The position numbers and the translations under genes are program-made. From positions 7,798,747-7,862,746 of the forward strand of contig CM055319.2 in NCBI GenBank assembly GCA_029255685.2: a DNA stretch of 64,000 nucleotides, given 5' to 3'. This DNA is from Silene conica. Lineage: Eukaryota > Streptophyta > Magnoliopsida > Caryophyllales > Caryophyllaceae. Of this stretch, positions 20,504 to 32,935 are shown piece by piece. Below the pieces are notes generated by a model that made no database searches, was not told the DNA's origin, and worked only from the letters and a program-made list of their open reading frames with translations. The stretch's first letter is position 1. The number at the start of each line of letters is the position of its first letter.

Positions 20504-23500
20504 ATGGCAAGTTTTCAATGGGCAGATAATGGCAACCCTGTATCCCTTACACCAGAATTCATCGTCCCAGATGAAAATAAGCCAAACTTGGAAAATGTTT
20601 CTGACCTTGATGATCAGATTCCGACCGTCGACATGAGTAAGGATACTCGAACTACAATCCATGATATATCGAGAGCTTGTGAAGATTATGGGTTTTTCCA
20701 GCTGATTAATCATGGGATTCCGACGGAAACATGCCGTGATGTGTTAAAAGTTATTACTCAATTTTTTGAGTTGCCTTATGAAGAGAAAGTGACAATGCTG
20801 TCGAATGAGCATATGGAAGATGGGAAAATATACAAGTATTACATGACGGAACAAGTTAAAGACAATAATACGGATCAAGCTGAAGACAAAAAGATACTCA
20901 TGTGGGGGGAAGCCTTCTACCATACTTGGGATCTGCCTCAGGCTAATTTCATTCAAAGATTACCTCTAAATCCACCTAATTATCGGTATATCTCTTCCAT
21001 TTGCTGAAAAACATCTATTAGGCTTCTCGATTAATTGTTTAACTGCTCACTTCCTTCTAATTATTGTCTTTTTTGCCTTATAAAATATTTCAAATTAATT
21101 GTTATATTTTTAAGGGTTTGTTTGGTTGACATAAGAGAATTAAAACTCCCGACAACTTCAAATTCATATTAATCCTCTTTCTATAAAAGGAAAGACTGAT
21201 TGGTCCTAATTTTGTTCATTGAAAAAAAAAATAATTGCCCACTCCCCAATCCCCACTAACATTAACGAATTAATTACCCTCTCTCCTCTCCACTATCATT
21301 AAGGTAATTAATTACCTCTCTTCTCATTTCTTATTATAAACCTTATGATAAAAAAATTAATCACATTCAACCTTACAATAAAAATAAAATACAAAAATAA
21401 ATCGGAAGTATAGAAATTCATATATTAAAGGACAACAAAGTTTATAATAACAAAAAAAATTACAATTCTGAAAAAATTAACTTCTTAAATAACTTAACAA
21501 ATAAAACTAACTAACTAGGAATTCTTGTGTGAGACAGTCTCATACTATAAGACTGTTAACATATATAAAAAGAAAATAAAGTCGTTTACATATGTATATT
21601 TGATCCGTCCTAAACTTAAACCGATAGCCTTGTCCTACATAAGAATTTGTATAATTCTATAATGTCAAACAAATGCGTTGTTTTTACTTACGTCTAAGTT
21701 AAGTGTATAAATTCTTTTTATTTTTTAGATCGATATACTTGCGATACCAAAATTATATTTTTTATTAAATTTATTCACCTTTTTATTTTTATTTTTTCAG
21801 TTTAAACCCGTGCATATTTTACACGGGCGTAAAACTAGTTTTATATATTAAAGCAACAACCACAGAGCTATGTGTTAGCCTGTGGTTGAAAGAAGTCAAT
21901 TTTTCAAAGAAAAATTTGAGTGGGTCCTCCATGTTCATTGATGAATTAATTGCTTTTTATACATATAGATATGTCGATTAAATTGTTTGATTTGAATGAC
22001 ATTCGTATACGATATATACTAAACTATTAATATAAAAACACTGTTTCAATATTTTTAACAATAACCTTATTAATAATATATAGCACACCAAAATTATTAA
22101 ACTAATAACTACTAATATAAAAGATTTGACTTATACACCAAAAATGAAAAAAACAGTAAATGAAAAAATATACCGAAAAATTCTTACAAAATTCCATGGA
22201 TGGCTTCTTCAATAAATCAGTTTTTATTCAAGAATGACGGGTAAAACTCTCAAATAAAAAATTCTAAAAAAAATTAAAATAATATAACAAAGTTCTAAAA
22301 TTGCATTACAAAGATTTTTTTTATTTAAAATTATAAGTTATTAGAATTACAAAAAAGCCAAAAAATAACCATAGAATAATACAATTGAGAAAAAATAAAA
22401 TGTGTAAATGGAACATTCACATATAGAAATACTATCAAGTAGAAATATGATTATTGTATGCAATCAATTAATTCTTTTTTTTACCCTCCATGCATGAATG
22501 AGAGACCAGTAATAATGAAAAGAACAACTATCATACGAAGGATTGAGAGACAAAAATGTGAGATTGAGGCGGTAGCCTAAATTTATGATTGTATTTATAT
22601 AATGCGAGATTTGTATGATGGCGGTTGACATTTAGGCAATTAGGATGAAAGACAATTTGAGAACGAGAAGTGAGATAGAGACCCTGTAGTATTGTGAGCT
22701 AAGTTTTTAAATCATATTGTTACGGATTACATACATAGATATTAAATGACTTTGTCGATGACTACTTGGACCAATTTATGTAAATGAGTTATGTTTTGGT
22801 TATACTCATGAAGGCAATCTTTTCTTAATTTATATGATAAATATATTTTTTTATATAATAAGCATATAATATTCCCTATCGAAACGGACTACGACGAGTT
22901 TACTGGTCATGACGGCCTCCGGGCCTGAAGCAAGTGTGTTGATTGAAAGTCCAAAATTTCATCTTAGAATCCAAAGTCTTACCTAATAAAACAATTCCTT
23001 TGCAGTATTTATCCATAATTCTATCTATATTTAAGTCTATGTTAAGTCTGCATTGTGGTTTTAGTCCAAAAGTCTTTTCACGTTTCTCTTATTCATAGTA
23101 TTTGACTCATTTAAAACTGGAAGGGGAAGGCCGTAAGGAAGAGGGTTAGATGGTAGTAGTGATGACATTATGGGCTGAGGCACGGTGGGCGGCACGGCCC
23201 AGCACGGAGCACGGCACGGCATGGCCTGGCCCGACGGCGTTTTCGAGGCAGCAAGGCACGAGCACGGTTGGGCTACCTCCGGGCCGCGACACACAATTTT
23301 CGAAACATCCGTGCCTAGGCACGGCACGCCCGAAGCACGGCGGGCCATGACACGCAACAGGCACGTCGGCCCGACACGACCGGCCCGGTCTGAGGCACGA
23401 TGGGCTTCATTTTTCACAATTCAATCCATCTCTTATTCTCTATTTCTTATCTACTTATCTTAAATTCTTAATTATTATCTAATTCTTACAATTATACAAT

Positions 23501-26500
23501 AACAAAAATAACTTATAAAAATATAAAAAACTTATATAAAATAATTAGTAATATAAATAATTAGTTATATAGAATAGTTAATTGGGTTTGTTGAATCGGA
23601 AATTCGGAAGTTCAAGCAAAAGTAATTACTAATTACTAATTACTATCGTTTCTTAATCGTTTTATAGTATTTTTAATTAAATAAACTTGTAAACTTGTAT
23701 CGTTTCATACTTTTTTAATAAAAGATTGATGCATTTTTTTAACATTGTTTCTTAATCGTTTAATAACAAATTCTTTTTTTTTTCATTGTTTCTTAATTAT
23801 TTGATTAAATCGTACACATTAAAAACACAATAAAACAAGTGAACAAGTAAAAAAATAGGTTTTTTTAAAAAAAGTATGTAGCACGCGGGCCGGCCCATGA
23901 ACATGACAAGACCGGCCCATGGGCCAGGCACGGCACGACACGCAAATCCATCATGTCATGGGCGGGCCGCGACTGGGCTTTCAGTCACCGGGCCAGGCAC
24001 GACACGTTAGGCCAAATAGCACGGCACGAACGGGTCATTTTATAGGTTCGGGCACGGTGGGCCGGCACACGGGCCGGCCCTGCCAACTCTAGATGGTAGG
24101 GTATTAATTGATGGGTAAAGGGTTGACATGTATTTGATAAATAGTGGGCTAGATGATGATAAGAGTAAATGGAGTTGGTAAAGGGGGAGGCCATAAGGAA
24201 GAGCGGAAGAGGGTTAGATTGAGATGGTATGGGTTAGTGAATGTTAATTGTGTTTTTTTGGGTTATTAATAACGTGGGTTAAATATGATATTAATGGATA
24301 AATGGTTAACATGTTTAGGTTAAACAAAATTGTTGGTAAGTTTAATTCTCTCTAAATTAATATTAATAATTTAATCATGTTCATGACTTACTTTTTTATA
24401 TTGAAATTATAATTAAAATTGAGCTTTATCTTTAATTATTTAAATAAAAAGGGCGGTATAAAAGGTTATATAAAATTGAACTTTTAGTTTTTGTGTAATT
24501 TCAAATACTATAATTAATATTAAATTATTATTTAATAAGTTTAGATAAATATTACTAACTTTTAAGAGTATTTATGATTGATTATGATATATTTATCTTT
24601 GACCCAACAGATGGTCAAATAAATGATCTCACACATTTTCATGTCAGTATCACACCTTAAACGATAATTTGTATACTATAGATTTATTCATCGTTTTAGA
24701 AGATCGAGTTTGGAATTTTGAATTATTGACTATTTGAAAAATGTTTGGACCCACATTTTTGGCAAATATTACCCGACAAGAACTTGAGTTATCGTGTTTT
24801 AGACATATCAGGCTAATTATCATCGTTGTATAAAAAAAATAACAATCATAAACTTATGGAGCAAGGCGTGTTTAAAATAGTGATTCTTAAATTATATTAT
24901 ATCACGTGTTTGTATATCAAATTTAGCATTATTTTTGTAAGATTATATCACGAGTTTGCATATTTTACAATTTTCATTTCGTATTATTTTTACCGATTAG
25001 TATTACGTAATTTGTAGTAAATGATAAACGAGACAAAATTATGATCTAGTGCACAAGTCATCTTTGACATGTGCACGTGTTTTATAAACACGCACGAGTT
25101 TGACTTAATGAAACACAAGTTTAACAATTTGTACTGGCTACGTAGCCTAAAAACCATGGATTTGCACTAATCAGACCCACGTAATTTGACTAACTATATG
25201 TTATTTTCTTAATTTGAATAATTGTTTATAAATGGAGTGTATAACTCAGGATTTATGAGATCATTCGAATAAAATAGTTAGCATAAAAATCCAAATTTAG
25301 GTAATTTTAATATATATCGTACTATGACTATTCCACCAAATGATTTTTGATGAATTATTTATGCTAATTGCAAATGAAACTTTGTATTTGTTGTTGCAAA
25401 CAAAACATTTTGCATTGCAAACGAAATTTTAATGTATAAGAACAAAATTTGAAGTAGCATTACAAGCAATTTTGTTTATAATAAGACCAAGTAAAAACTA
25501 CATTTATTTTTACTTTTATTTTTGGTGCAAAAATACTACATTTATGTTTAATATAACGAATTCTCTCAATTATTTATATACTTTTTTTATAATAACAAGA
25601 TTTAAAAAATATACCCGTGCAATTTGCACAGGTTTAAGACTAGTTTTCAATTCATGTGAATTCCTAAAACGTGTTTGATTTGCATGTGTGAAATTAATTC
25701 ATGTGAGGATTAAATTCTAATGACTAAGGTGGTTTGGTGAGTGACTCCCCACATAATGGAGGAAGTACATCCATATGGGTAGTTCTAGTTCACATGATCT
25801 TGGCAACCAAACAACATAATGACTTTACAGTTCTTAGAAAGTTTAGGATCCCATAATTTCATTGGGTAACCAATTTTTTTTTTTTATCCACGTAAGCCAT
25901 TTTTGCTTGCTCGAGTCGAGCTCAATTCGAGCCATGCACAAGCCAATGCAACCTCAACTCGAGCCACATCTTCAATGTTGAGGTCAAGCTCAACCGAACT
26001 CGCGGGATCGATCCGAGCATGCCTTTGACCTTTTCCAGTCGCGTAACCCTATGCCACGTTCAACTCGTCAAATTATCTATCACAAGTGGACTCTAAACCG
26101 ATAAATATTTTCAACATGGACCCATTTCGATAATTATTTTATTATTTAACATAACTAAACTCCTTATTCTCTTATTGTAGGGCGGCTGTTCGAACTTACA
26201 TAACAGAGGTTGCACCACTCGTAACAAAGCTATTAGGTTTGATAGCTCAAGCACTTGGGTTAGAAGAAAATTATTTCGCAGACAGGTTTGTGGAAAGATC
26301 TCATTCGGCGCAAGCAAATTACTACCCACCTTGTCCAGACCCAGCCCTTACTTTAGGGTTACGAGACCATACAGACATTAAAATCATAACAGTGTTAGTT
26401 GCAGACGAAAAAAAACCCGGCCTTCAAGTACTCAACAATGATAAATGGTTCAAAGTCAATTCAAAACCCGGTGCACTTATAGTTAATGTGGCTGATCAAT

Positions 26501-26775
26501 TGCAAGTGTTGAGCAATGATAAGTTCAAAAGCGCACGCCATAGGATCGTGAACGACAAGGTCCATAAACGGGCTTCCTTCGCAATTTTTGTGGGACCCCA
26601 CAAGGATGGAGTAGTTGGTCCCATTAAAGAATTGGTTAATGATGATAATCCGGCATTGTATCGGGATTACAAGTTTTCTGAGTTCATGACAGAGTTTCGC
26701 AATCAAAATGGAAAAAGAAGGGCTGTTAAAGAGCATTTCAAACTTGACTCTGAAGTCGGTGGATCTTCTAATTGA
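20504..26775 (+). CDS. 2-oxoglutarate/Fe(II)-dependent dioxygenase (DOXC type)
   Basis: Two exons, 20504-20985 and 26181-26775, join in frame (CG|gtatat ... ttgtag|G) to give 358 residues, a normal length for the family. The N-terminal DIOX_N domain has IPTVDMS and YGFFQLINHGIP. The C-terminal 2OG-FeII domain has NYYPPCPDP, the iron ligands H224 and D226 (HTD), distal H281 (SARHRIV), and the 2-oxoglutarate-binding R291 and S293 (RAS). Such enzymes are soluble cytosolic oxygenases that hydroxylate or desaturate specialised metabolites or hormones. The sequence around GPIKELVNDDNPALYRDY recalls the DMR6-like and hyoscyamine-6-hydroxylase-like groups, but the substrate cannot be named. Many relatives have two or three introns; here there is one, 5195 bp long and packed with Helitrons and a hAT element. 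Exon borders and the active site are intact, so it is probably functional if the intron is spliced. Confidence 0.93.
21660..21838 (+). mobile_element. Helitron 3' terminal region
   Basis: The hairpin CCCGTG/CACGGG (21807-21812 with 21822-21827) is followed by GTAAAACTAG ending at 21838 before T, the canonical Helitron 3' end. The 5' start is not resolved. The next Helitron begins immediately after. Confidence 0.55.
23157..24091. mobile_element. Non-autonomous hAT element with GGCACGG-rich ends, 935 bp
   Basis: A perfect 8-bp duplication gatggtag occurs at 23149-23156 and 24092-24099. The left end is TAGTGATGACATTATGGGC; the right end in reverse complement is TAGAGTTGGCAGGGCCGG, imperfect inverted repeats. 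Dense GGCACGG/GGCCCGG motifs occupy about 23160-23410 and 23880-24080, flanking an AT-rich core. The long GC-rich open frames here are by-products of these repeats, not genes. No transposase is present. Confidence 0.88.
24100..24320. repeat. Short diverged duplication beside the hAT element
   Basis: The host sequence left of the hAT insertion (GGAAGGCCGTAAGGAAGAGG near 23124) recurs in altered form near 24187-24210, and an AATTGATGGGTAAAGGGTTGACATG-like phrase at 24108 recurs in altered form near 24290. This suggests an old local duplication of about 100-200 bp. Confidence 0.35.
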
Positions 26776-27171
26776 ACATTGATGATCACGATAATGTACA
26801 GTGCCCGTGGGTGACTGGGTGAGTTTTTGGACTATATTTTGGCAGTTTGTGCTTCATGTGTATGCAGTTTGGTTTGTTATGCTTTGCGGAAACATTTCAT
26901 CTTTGATTTGGTTGTATGTAGACCATGTAAATAGGTTGCCATTTGGAATGGGGTTTGATCATTTTTTATTTATTTTTTGGTAAAATGTGTGCTTTGAATT
27001 GATAATTATCAAATACAACCGATTGGTACGTTTTCATACGATTTTTAAAATATTCCACTGGCCAACGCTCTATTTGGTAAATAATATATTGGCCAAATTT
27101 CAGCATTTAAGAGATTTAGCATGTTTGACAATATGCTATTTAGAGTATTTGGTTAATAACATATTGAAATA
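26776..27171 (+). other. 3' flank of the dioxygenase gene
   Basis: This stretch holds the presumed 3' UTR and AT-rich sequence up to the Stowaway MITE. A TTTGGTAAATAATATATTGGCC phrase near 27075, loosely mirrored near 36497 (TGGCAATTACCAAACACC), hints at one more, outer element enclosing the whole nest. No gene is seen. Confidence 0.35.
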
Positions 27172-27649
27172 CTCCCTCCTACCCAAGATAATGAAGAAGA
27201 TAGTAATGCCACTACTACAAAAAGAGACCTAATGCAACATTTTGTGTGCAACATTTACGGGTTGTGTTGCAATTTTTACTTAATTATGCAACGCTTTATT
27301 TAAAAATGTTGCTTATTAGCTACATAATGCATCACTTTAAAATAAGTGTTGCAATATATTACTTTAATTGCAACATTCTTATACAATTGTTGCATTTTCT
27401 AGCAACATTTATGCAACACTTTGTCATATACATACTCAATCTTAAACCCTAATATATGTATCTCTAAAATAAATTTTCCAATTTCGTTTAAGCGCTTGAA
27501 AATTTCAATTGAAAATACAAAAAACAAAAGAAGCGGTATAATGAAATTTGGGTAAAAAAATCAGGGAACATAATCAATCTTAAACCCTAGGTAATACCTA
27601 CTTTACCAAATAGTACTCTAATAACCAAACTTCCTTCGACCAGTTTCTA

Positions 27650-28700
27650 ATCTATGCACAGTACCAAATTTCCTTCGACCATCCCCAGTTTCTTCGAATC
27701 ACAGTAGTACATCGATTATGCCCGGCGTTTCTTCTACATCCCGGCGTTTTCTTCTACATCGATTATCCCCAATTTCTTCTGCATCCATTCGTGTCACCAA
27801 TTTCCAATCGCCTTCTGATATTTTGATATTAGGTATGTAAATCGGTGTTCATCTTTTATGTTTTCGATTAAATTTTATGTTATTGGATATTAGGTATTGT
27901 TAGGGTTTATGTAAATCACATGAAACGAAGCCCTTTTTGTGATTTAAGGACAATTTACTATTTAGAAATGTTGTATAAAGGTTGATTCTAGTGTATGGGT
28001 GTTTATTGGAGGCGTGGTGGCTCGGTTAGAGGCCTAATAGTGTCCAGGAGGGTCCACCGTGGTGCAAGGGTCTGCCACGGTGGAGTTGGTAGCTGGGTAG
28101 GCGGCACTGGTTTGGGGCTGGTCTGTCCGTATATATGTAACTTATGTGTATAAACGCAGTAGTAGTCGTAGTAGTTCATTTGTATAACCCAGTAGTCGAA
28201 ATTATTCATTTATTCAAGAAGTTTTACAGTAGAAGTTTTGTTGTTACACATTTAACATGCTATCCTAAATTTCCATCATCGTTTATGATGTCGTGTAAGT
28301 TTTAACATGCTATCCTAAATTATTCATGTAACTTATGTGTAAAAATGAAGAAAGGTCTTTACATATGAAGCAACATATTAAATTGACTAAACCCATTCCT
28401 GTTTCCCTCCGAAATAAGGTTAAGAGGGGGACTACGATATTGGTGGAAATTTCTAGTTCAGACTTCTGATATATCATGCTGATGGAGTAAGCCGTGAGCT
28501 TCTTTAGGTTTTGATTTCGTGTGAAATGTTTACCCTAATTTGTCGGTTTTTGGATAAACTCTGAATTTAATTTACCACTAGTTTGCATTTTGATTTGTTT
28601 GAGGGAAATTGAGGTTTAGGGGGCATATGTAGTTTGCTTTGTCTGCATTGAACCGTATCTAGTGTTTGAATTGTTTATTATTGAATAAGTGTATTGAGTT
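27650..28700 (+). other. Interior of the CACTA element, no recognised gene
   Basis: C/T-rich sequence with a near-duplicate phrase CGGCGTTT(T)CTTCTACATC (27724-27760) resembles a plant 5' UTR, and a possible donor (attag|gtatg) follows near 27832. It may be the leader of a transcription unit acquired with the element. No coding sequence was identified. Confidence 0.3.
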
Positions 28701-28838
28701 CAGGTACTTAGAAATATTTTTGTACTAGTGGCACTTGCTGAGGAAGTTATTCCTTCTTTTATCCCTTTCCTTCTGCTAGGTGATGGTGATTGTGATGGTG
28801 ATGGTGATTTCATTGGACGCTGCACCTCACTTAGTTGC

Positions 28839-28944
28839 AGGAGGTTCTTCAATCATTTTTATATCAACTATTGCTGCATATTCTCCTTTTCCTTTGGCGG
28901 GGATGTATGACGTTGCCAAAACTGCGCTTCTTGGCCTTACTAAG
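28839..28944 (+). pseudogene. Captured exon of an SDR family 4-like dehydrogenase
   Basis: After a TTGCAG acceptor the frame encodes GGSSIIFISTIAAYSPFP followed by MYDVAKTALLGLTK and then a GTAATA donor. The Ser of IST and the YxxxK (here YDVAK) are the catalytic residues of short-chain dehydrogenases, and TKTALLGLTK-type sequence is characteristic of the SDR4/tropinone-reductase-like group. Only this exon is present, without the Rossmann N-terminus, so it is a captured fragment in the CACTA element and not an enzyme. Confidence 0.8.
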
Positions 28945-29789
28945 GTAATAATAATCATCCATTTTCATTGCATTAACCTGAACCTGAACAGGAAGATCGA
29001 GAGTGCAAGCATACTACGTAGTTATACGACTTAAGCATGTTGTGGATGTTCCAGGCTATGCTTTTGACTGCGTATATGTATGCAATATGGTATACCAGAA
29101 ACTATGCTCGTGTGAATCTGTGCTGATTTAGGCCAGAAATTGTGGTTGACAGAATTAAAATGACAGTCAAAGGCAGAATCAAGAGCAAACTTGGGCAGAT
29201 GAATTCTCAGCAGGATTGCAACTGGCAGGCATTACTTGGAATCCAGAACAGAAATTAGCTTCACTCGTTATTGGCTTCTGATGTATTAGAGCTACTGGTA
29301 TATCAGTCCTTTTGTAATTACGAACTTTGGTTTTTGATATAAATACATACTCACATTCTCAATTGGTAGTTTTTAAATTCATGTTTAGATTATGACAGTG
29401 ACAGTGAGTAGTTTTTAAATTGCCTGTTCTAACTTTGGTCTAGACAACAACAATTCTTTCAACTTGGATCTTCTGTTCATCTGATTTGCTGCTTCGAATT
29501 GAGCCTGCAATTCAGTAATGTTTCTGCGGTCTGTTATTTATCCGATGAGAACTTTTCTTTGCGTTGAACTTCTCATTTTTGCTGTTGCAGGTTATTCTTG
29601 CAGTTTCTATAATAAGTAAATCCGGGAAAGGTACGTGTTTTAAATAAGAAACCAAATTTTTAGTAATATTTGGTGTGTGACTATTTCTCAATAGACTTGT
29701 TTTACTGCTGTCTGCCTCGCAAATTTCGTAATGGAGTATGAGACGGTGTTGAGATAATCTTATAACACGATACGGACTAGTTAGTAGCT

Positions 29790-30753
29790 GAAGCTGCAGG
29801 AAGTTTCAGCATCCTCATTCTTCCAAATTTGTTCTCCTTGGCCGTAAATTTCCCCACCCAAAAGTTTCTACAATCGCAAAGCAAGTTAGCCGTGCTAGCA
29901 TGGATTGGGTTTTTAACTTTGATCGGCCATTGTTTCATGCTTTGGCTTTTCATAAATATACTTGGTTGGGACTTGTCGGAGCTGGAATGGCTTTTAACAT
30001 CACGAGCTGGGTAACAGTTATCGCTCAAGTGATCTATGTAATGGGTTGGTGTAAGGATGCTTGGACGGGTTTTTCAATGGCAGCTTTTAAAGACTTGGGG
30101 GCATTTGTTAGGCTTTCTATTGCCTCAGTTGTGATGCTTTGCCTGGAAGTTTGGTATGTAATGAGCTTTTATCTTCTGGCCGGTGGACTTAAAGACGCTG
30201 CCGTTGCTGTCGGGTCCCTTGCTATCTGGTGAGTTGCAGATGTAGTTAATTATCAACATTTTTGTCTTCCTGTTGGGTTTTCTTTTGTTGTTTGACAGTG
30301 ATTTCGTGCTTCTGTTTCAGCATGAATATAAATGGGATCGAGTTCATTGTATTCCTTGGTATCAATGGTGCAATAAGGTAATTGATCTCTTCCTCTCCCA
30401 TGTCGACATTTCTGCTGGGAAAAGATTAACTAAAACCTACTGACAATTTCTAAAATGATTTTTGCTTACTATTACGCAGGGTTCGAGTATCAAATGAGCT
30501 AGGAATGCATCGTCCGAGGGCGGCCAAGTACAGTGTCTTCACAGCAGTTTTTCAGTCTCTTATTATCGGACTTGTATGCATGGTAGTAGTCCTCCTTACT
30601 AAGAACCATTTTGCTATCATTTACACCGACAGTGAGGTACTAAAGCTAGCAGTTTCCAAACTTGCTTGGCTTCTTGGGGTGACCTGGTTGCTGAGATGTG
30701 TACTGGGTCTGACGTTGTTAGCAGTTACAGAAGTGTATTGGGTTGCTGACTAG
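29790..30753 (+). pseudogene. Captured fragment of a MATE (DETOXIFICATION) transporter gene
   Basis: Three exons with conserved GT/AG borders (about 29790-30229, 30321-30378, 30480-30753) encode the C-terminal half of a MATE efflux carrier. Recognisable pieces are NFPTQKFLQSQSK, the transmembrane stretch LAWIGFLTLIGHC, WTGFSMAAFKDLGAFVRLS, VMLCLEVWYVMS, MNINGIEFIVFLGINGAIR and VRVSNELGMHRPRAAKYSV. MATE proteins export metabolites or ions across plasma membrane or tonoplast using H+ or Na+ gradients. A one-base deletion near 29970 (LGW then GLVGAGMAF in a different frame) breaks the reading frame and the N-terminal half is missing. It probably derives from a DTX29-33-like gene. Confidence 0.85.
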
Positions 30754-31039
30754 CAGGTGGCTGCTTCTTTGCTGGGCAGATGTTGTTCCATCAATAGATT
30801 TTTTGTACATTTGTTCTATTTTAAACATTTTTTGTACAATAATCGTTAAATCATTTGTTCTATTTTAAACATTTGGTACATTTTTTGTACTTAAACATTT
30901 GCGAAGTTCTATTTTTAATCCTCTTTGGAAATGTAATTGACATTCATTTTTGAGATTGAATAATTCTATTGTAATTTTTGAATGATATGCAATAATACAC
31001 GATTATTAAGAATTGCAATTCTCTATTCTGTTTGGATGA

Positions 31040-31430
31040 ACTAGTGTTGCGTTTGTTTAGTATAAGTGAGTGTTGTTTTTGGACGTAATTAGTGTTGCAT
31101 TCTCAAAATAAAAATGTCGCATTTGTTCGATATAAGTGTTGTTTTTTAATATAAAAAGTATTGCATTTGTCAACAAAAAGTGTTGCTAATTTTCCCAAGA
31201 AGTGTTGCATTAGAAAATAAAAATGTTGCCTTTGCATTTGAAAAAAGTGTTGTAAAAAAGTAACATATGTAACACTTTATAAAAGTGTTGCAATATTCAA
31301 AAAGTGTTGCATAAAATGTTGCAATGAGCTAATGCAACGAGACTTTATACAGCACTTCATTAAATGTTGCATAAACTCTATAGCAACACTTATATGACAT
31401 TATGCAACAATAGTGGAGTGTTGCTATAGA
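31040..31430. repeat. Subterminal repeats of the CACTA element
   Basis: More than ten copies of GTGTTGCA-like octamers in both orientations occur here, matching those at 27232-27425 near the other end. Such arrays are typical docking sites of CACTA transposase. Confidence 0.75.
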
Positions 31431-31633
31431 ATCAAAATGTAGTAGTGTGCCAAAGATAATTCCTTGATAGATTGTTAACGTTTAAATACAATGAATACAA
31501 TCCTATAAATTAGGTAACTAGATAAGCAAGAATATTCACTTAACAAACTAGGAGTTATAGACTACCTAAAATACAAGATAAAGATATTGTACAAAGGATA
31601 TTATACTAAGGATATTATACAAAAGATATTGTA

Positions 31634-32935
31634 CTATTGTGGAGGATTATCTCTAATATGCTCCCGCAAGCTTGACGTTCGAAGAGAAAGACCAAGCTTG
31701 AGCAAAATGGGTTGTAGGCGCGGTCGTGGTAAAGGTTTGGTGAGTGCATCCGCGAGTTGATCGTTAGCCGAGATGTGTTGAACCCGTAGTAGTCCTTTGT
31801 TAACCTGTTCGCGAACAAAATGAAAAGACAGGGCTACATGTTTCATTCGAGAATGAAAGACTGGGTTAGAGGAGTAGTGCGTAGCTCCGAGATTATCGCA
31901 ATAAATAACTGGAGGGGCGAGAACGCGATGGTGGAGTTCGGATAAGAGAGACCGAATCCACATAATTTCAGCCGTAGTGTCGGCAACTGCTCTGAACTCG
32001 GCTTCCGTAGTGGAGCGAGCTAAAGTGTATTGTTTCTTTGAGGACCATGAAATAGGATTAACACCTAGATATACTAGATAGCCCGTAGTAGATATGTAAT
32101 TGTCCGTATCACGGGCAAAATCTGCATCACAAAAGGCATGTAATGATAGCGGTGTGTCACGATGTAATTGAATGCCAGCTTGTAACGAACCTTTCAAGTA
32201 ACGGAGCAAGCGTTTTAGCGCGGCCCAATGAGTATCATGGGGAGATTGCATGAATTGTGCAAGCTTATTGACACTGAACGCAATATCGGGACGGGTTAAG
32301 GAGAGGTATTGGAGGCTACCAACTAACGTACGATAGTCGGCGGGGTTAGGTATGGGATGACCGTCGGAAATCGTGAGAGGAGGGTAAGAGGACATGGGGG
32401 TGGTGGTGGGCTTGCTATCTAGCATGTTGGAACGTTGGAGTAAGTCATAGATGTATTTTGTTTGGGTAAGTCGTAGGCCTTTGGGGTTCGGGGTGACTTC
32501 AATGCCAAGAAAATATGACGGGAAACCAAGATCCTTAAGGGAGAAGCGGGTTTCAAAAGAGGTGAAAAAATGATTTAATGTGGGGGATGAGGGGCCAGAG
32601 ACGATAATGTCGTCTACGTAAACAAGTAAGTATATTTGAGTGGAGTTTTTGTTGTAGAGAAAGAGAGAGGAGTCGGATAGAGACTGAGTGAAACCGAAGG
32701 AGAGGAGGTAGGTTGTTAGTTCGGTAAACCAAGCCCGGGGGGCTTGTTTAAGGCCATAAATGGCTTTGGTAAGTTTGCATACATGATTGGGGAGGGTGGG
32801 GTTAGAGAACCCCAGGGGTTGGGACATGTAAACAGTTTCAGACAACGTACCTTGGAGAAAAGCATTGTTGATGTCGAGTTGCTTGAGGGACCAACCCACG
32901 AGAGAGTGCAAGGGAAAGTATGAGACGGACTGTGA
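31634..32935 (-). pseudogene. Copia RT and RNase H region
   Basis: A long open frame encodes the palm and thumb of a Copia reverse transcriptase: [24 protein letters not shown], the catalytic YVDD, and SYFLGIEVT. A connection (LTRPDIAFSVNKLAQF) follows, then RNase H (FCDADFA, STTEAEF and YCDNLGA carry the acidic residues, then FHSRMKHVAL). It ends just before the left LTR. The frame is intact over this span but is shifted relative to the upstream RT part near 32895-32935. Confidence 0.9.

Larger units (their letters stand above)
21839..25643 (+). mobile_element. Non-autonomous Helitron, about 3.8 kb
   Basis: The 5' side has TATTAAAGCAACAACCACAG, shared with the Helitron at 55852. The 3' side has a hairpin (CCGTGCAA/TTGCACAGG, one mismatch) followed by TTTAAGACTAG, with CTAG at 25640-25643 before T. 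It contains no Rep/helicase gene. A hAT element interrupts it (23157-24091). It abuts the Helitron end at 21838, an apparent tandem insertion. Confidence 0.7.
20986..26180 (+). other. Intron of the dioxygenase gene, filled with transposons
   Basis: This is a 5195-bp intron with GT/AG ends. It contains a possible Tourist-like MITE split into two (TIR-like GGGTTTGTTTGGTTG at 21115 and its inverse ending 25816, with flanking taa), a short element with GTGAGACAGTCTC-type ends (about 21518-21655), a Helitron end at 21838, a second Helitron directly abutting it (to 25643) and a hAT element (23157-24091). No extra exon of the dioxygenase is needed or seen in it. Confidence 0.75.
27210..31447 (+). 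mobile_element. CACTA element carrying fragments of two host genes
   Basis: The ends are CACTACTACAAAAAGAGACC (27210) and, in inverse, CACTACTACATTTTGATTC (from 31447), flanked by the 3-bp target duplication tgc (27207-27209 and 31448-31450). Subterminal regions are crowded with GTGTTGCA/TGCAACAC motifs (27232-27425 and about 31040-31430), as expected for CACTA transposase-binding repeats. No transposase is present. Instead there is an SDR exon (near 28839-28944) and a three-exon stretch of a MATE transporter gene (about 29790-30753) with its introns, so capture was at the DNA level. Excision in silico restores the Copia LTR exactly (AATGC + CAAAG). Confidence 0.9.

Noticed and set aside
23061..23463. 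Overlapping GC-rich open frames on both strands (A/G/P/R-rich)
   Set aside because: They lie in the GGCACGG-rich subterminal repeats of the hAT element bounded by gatggtag duplications; composition explains the lack of stops.
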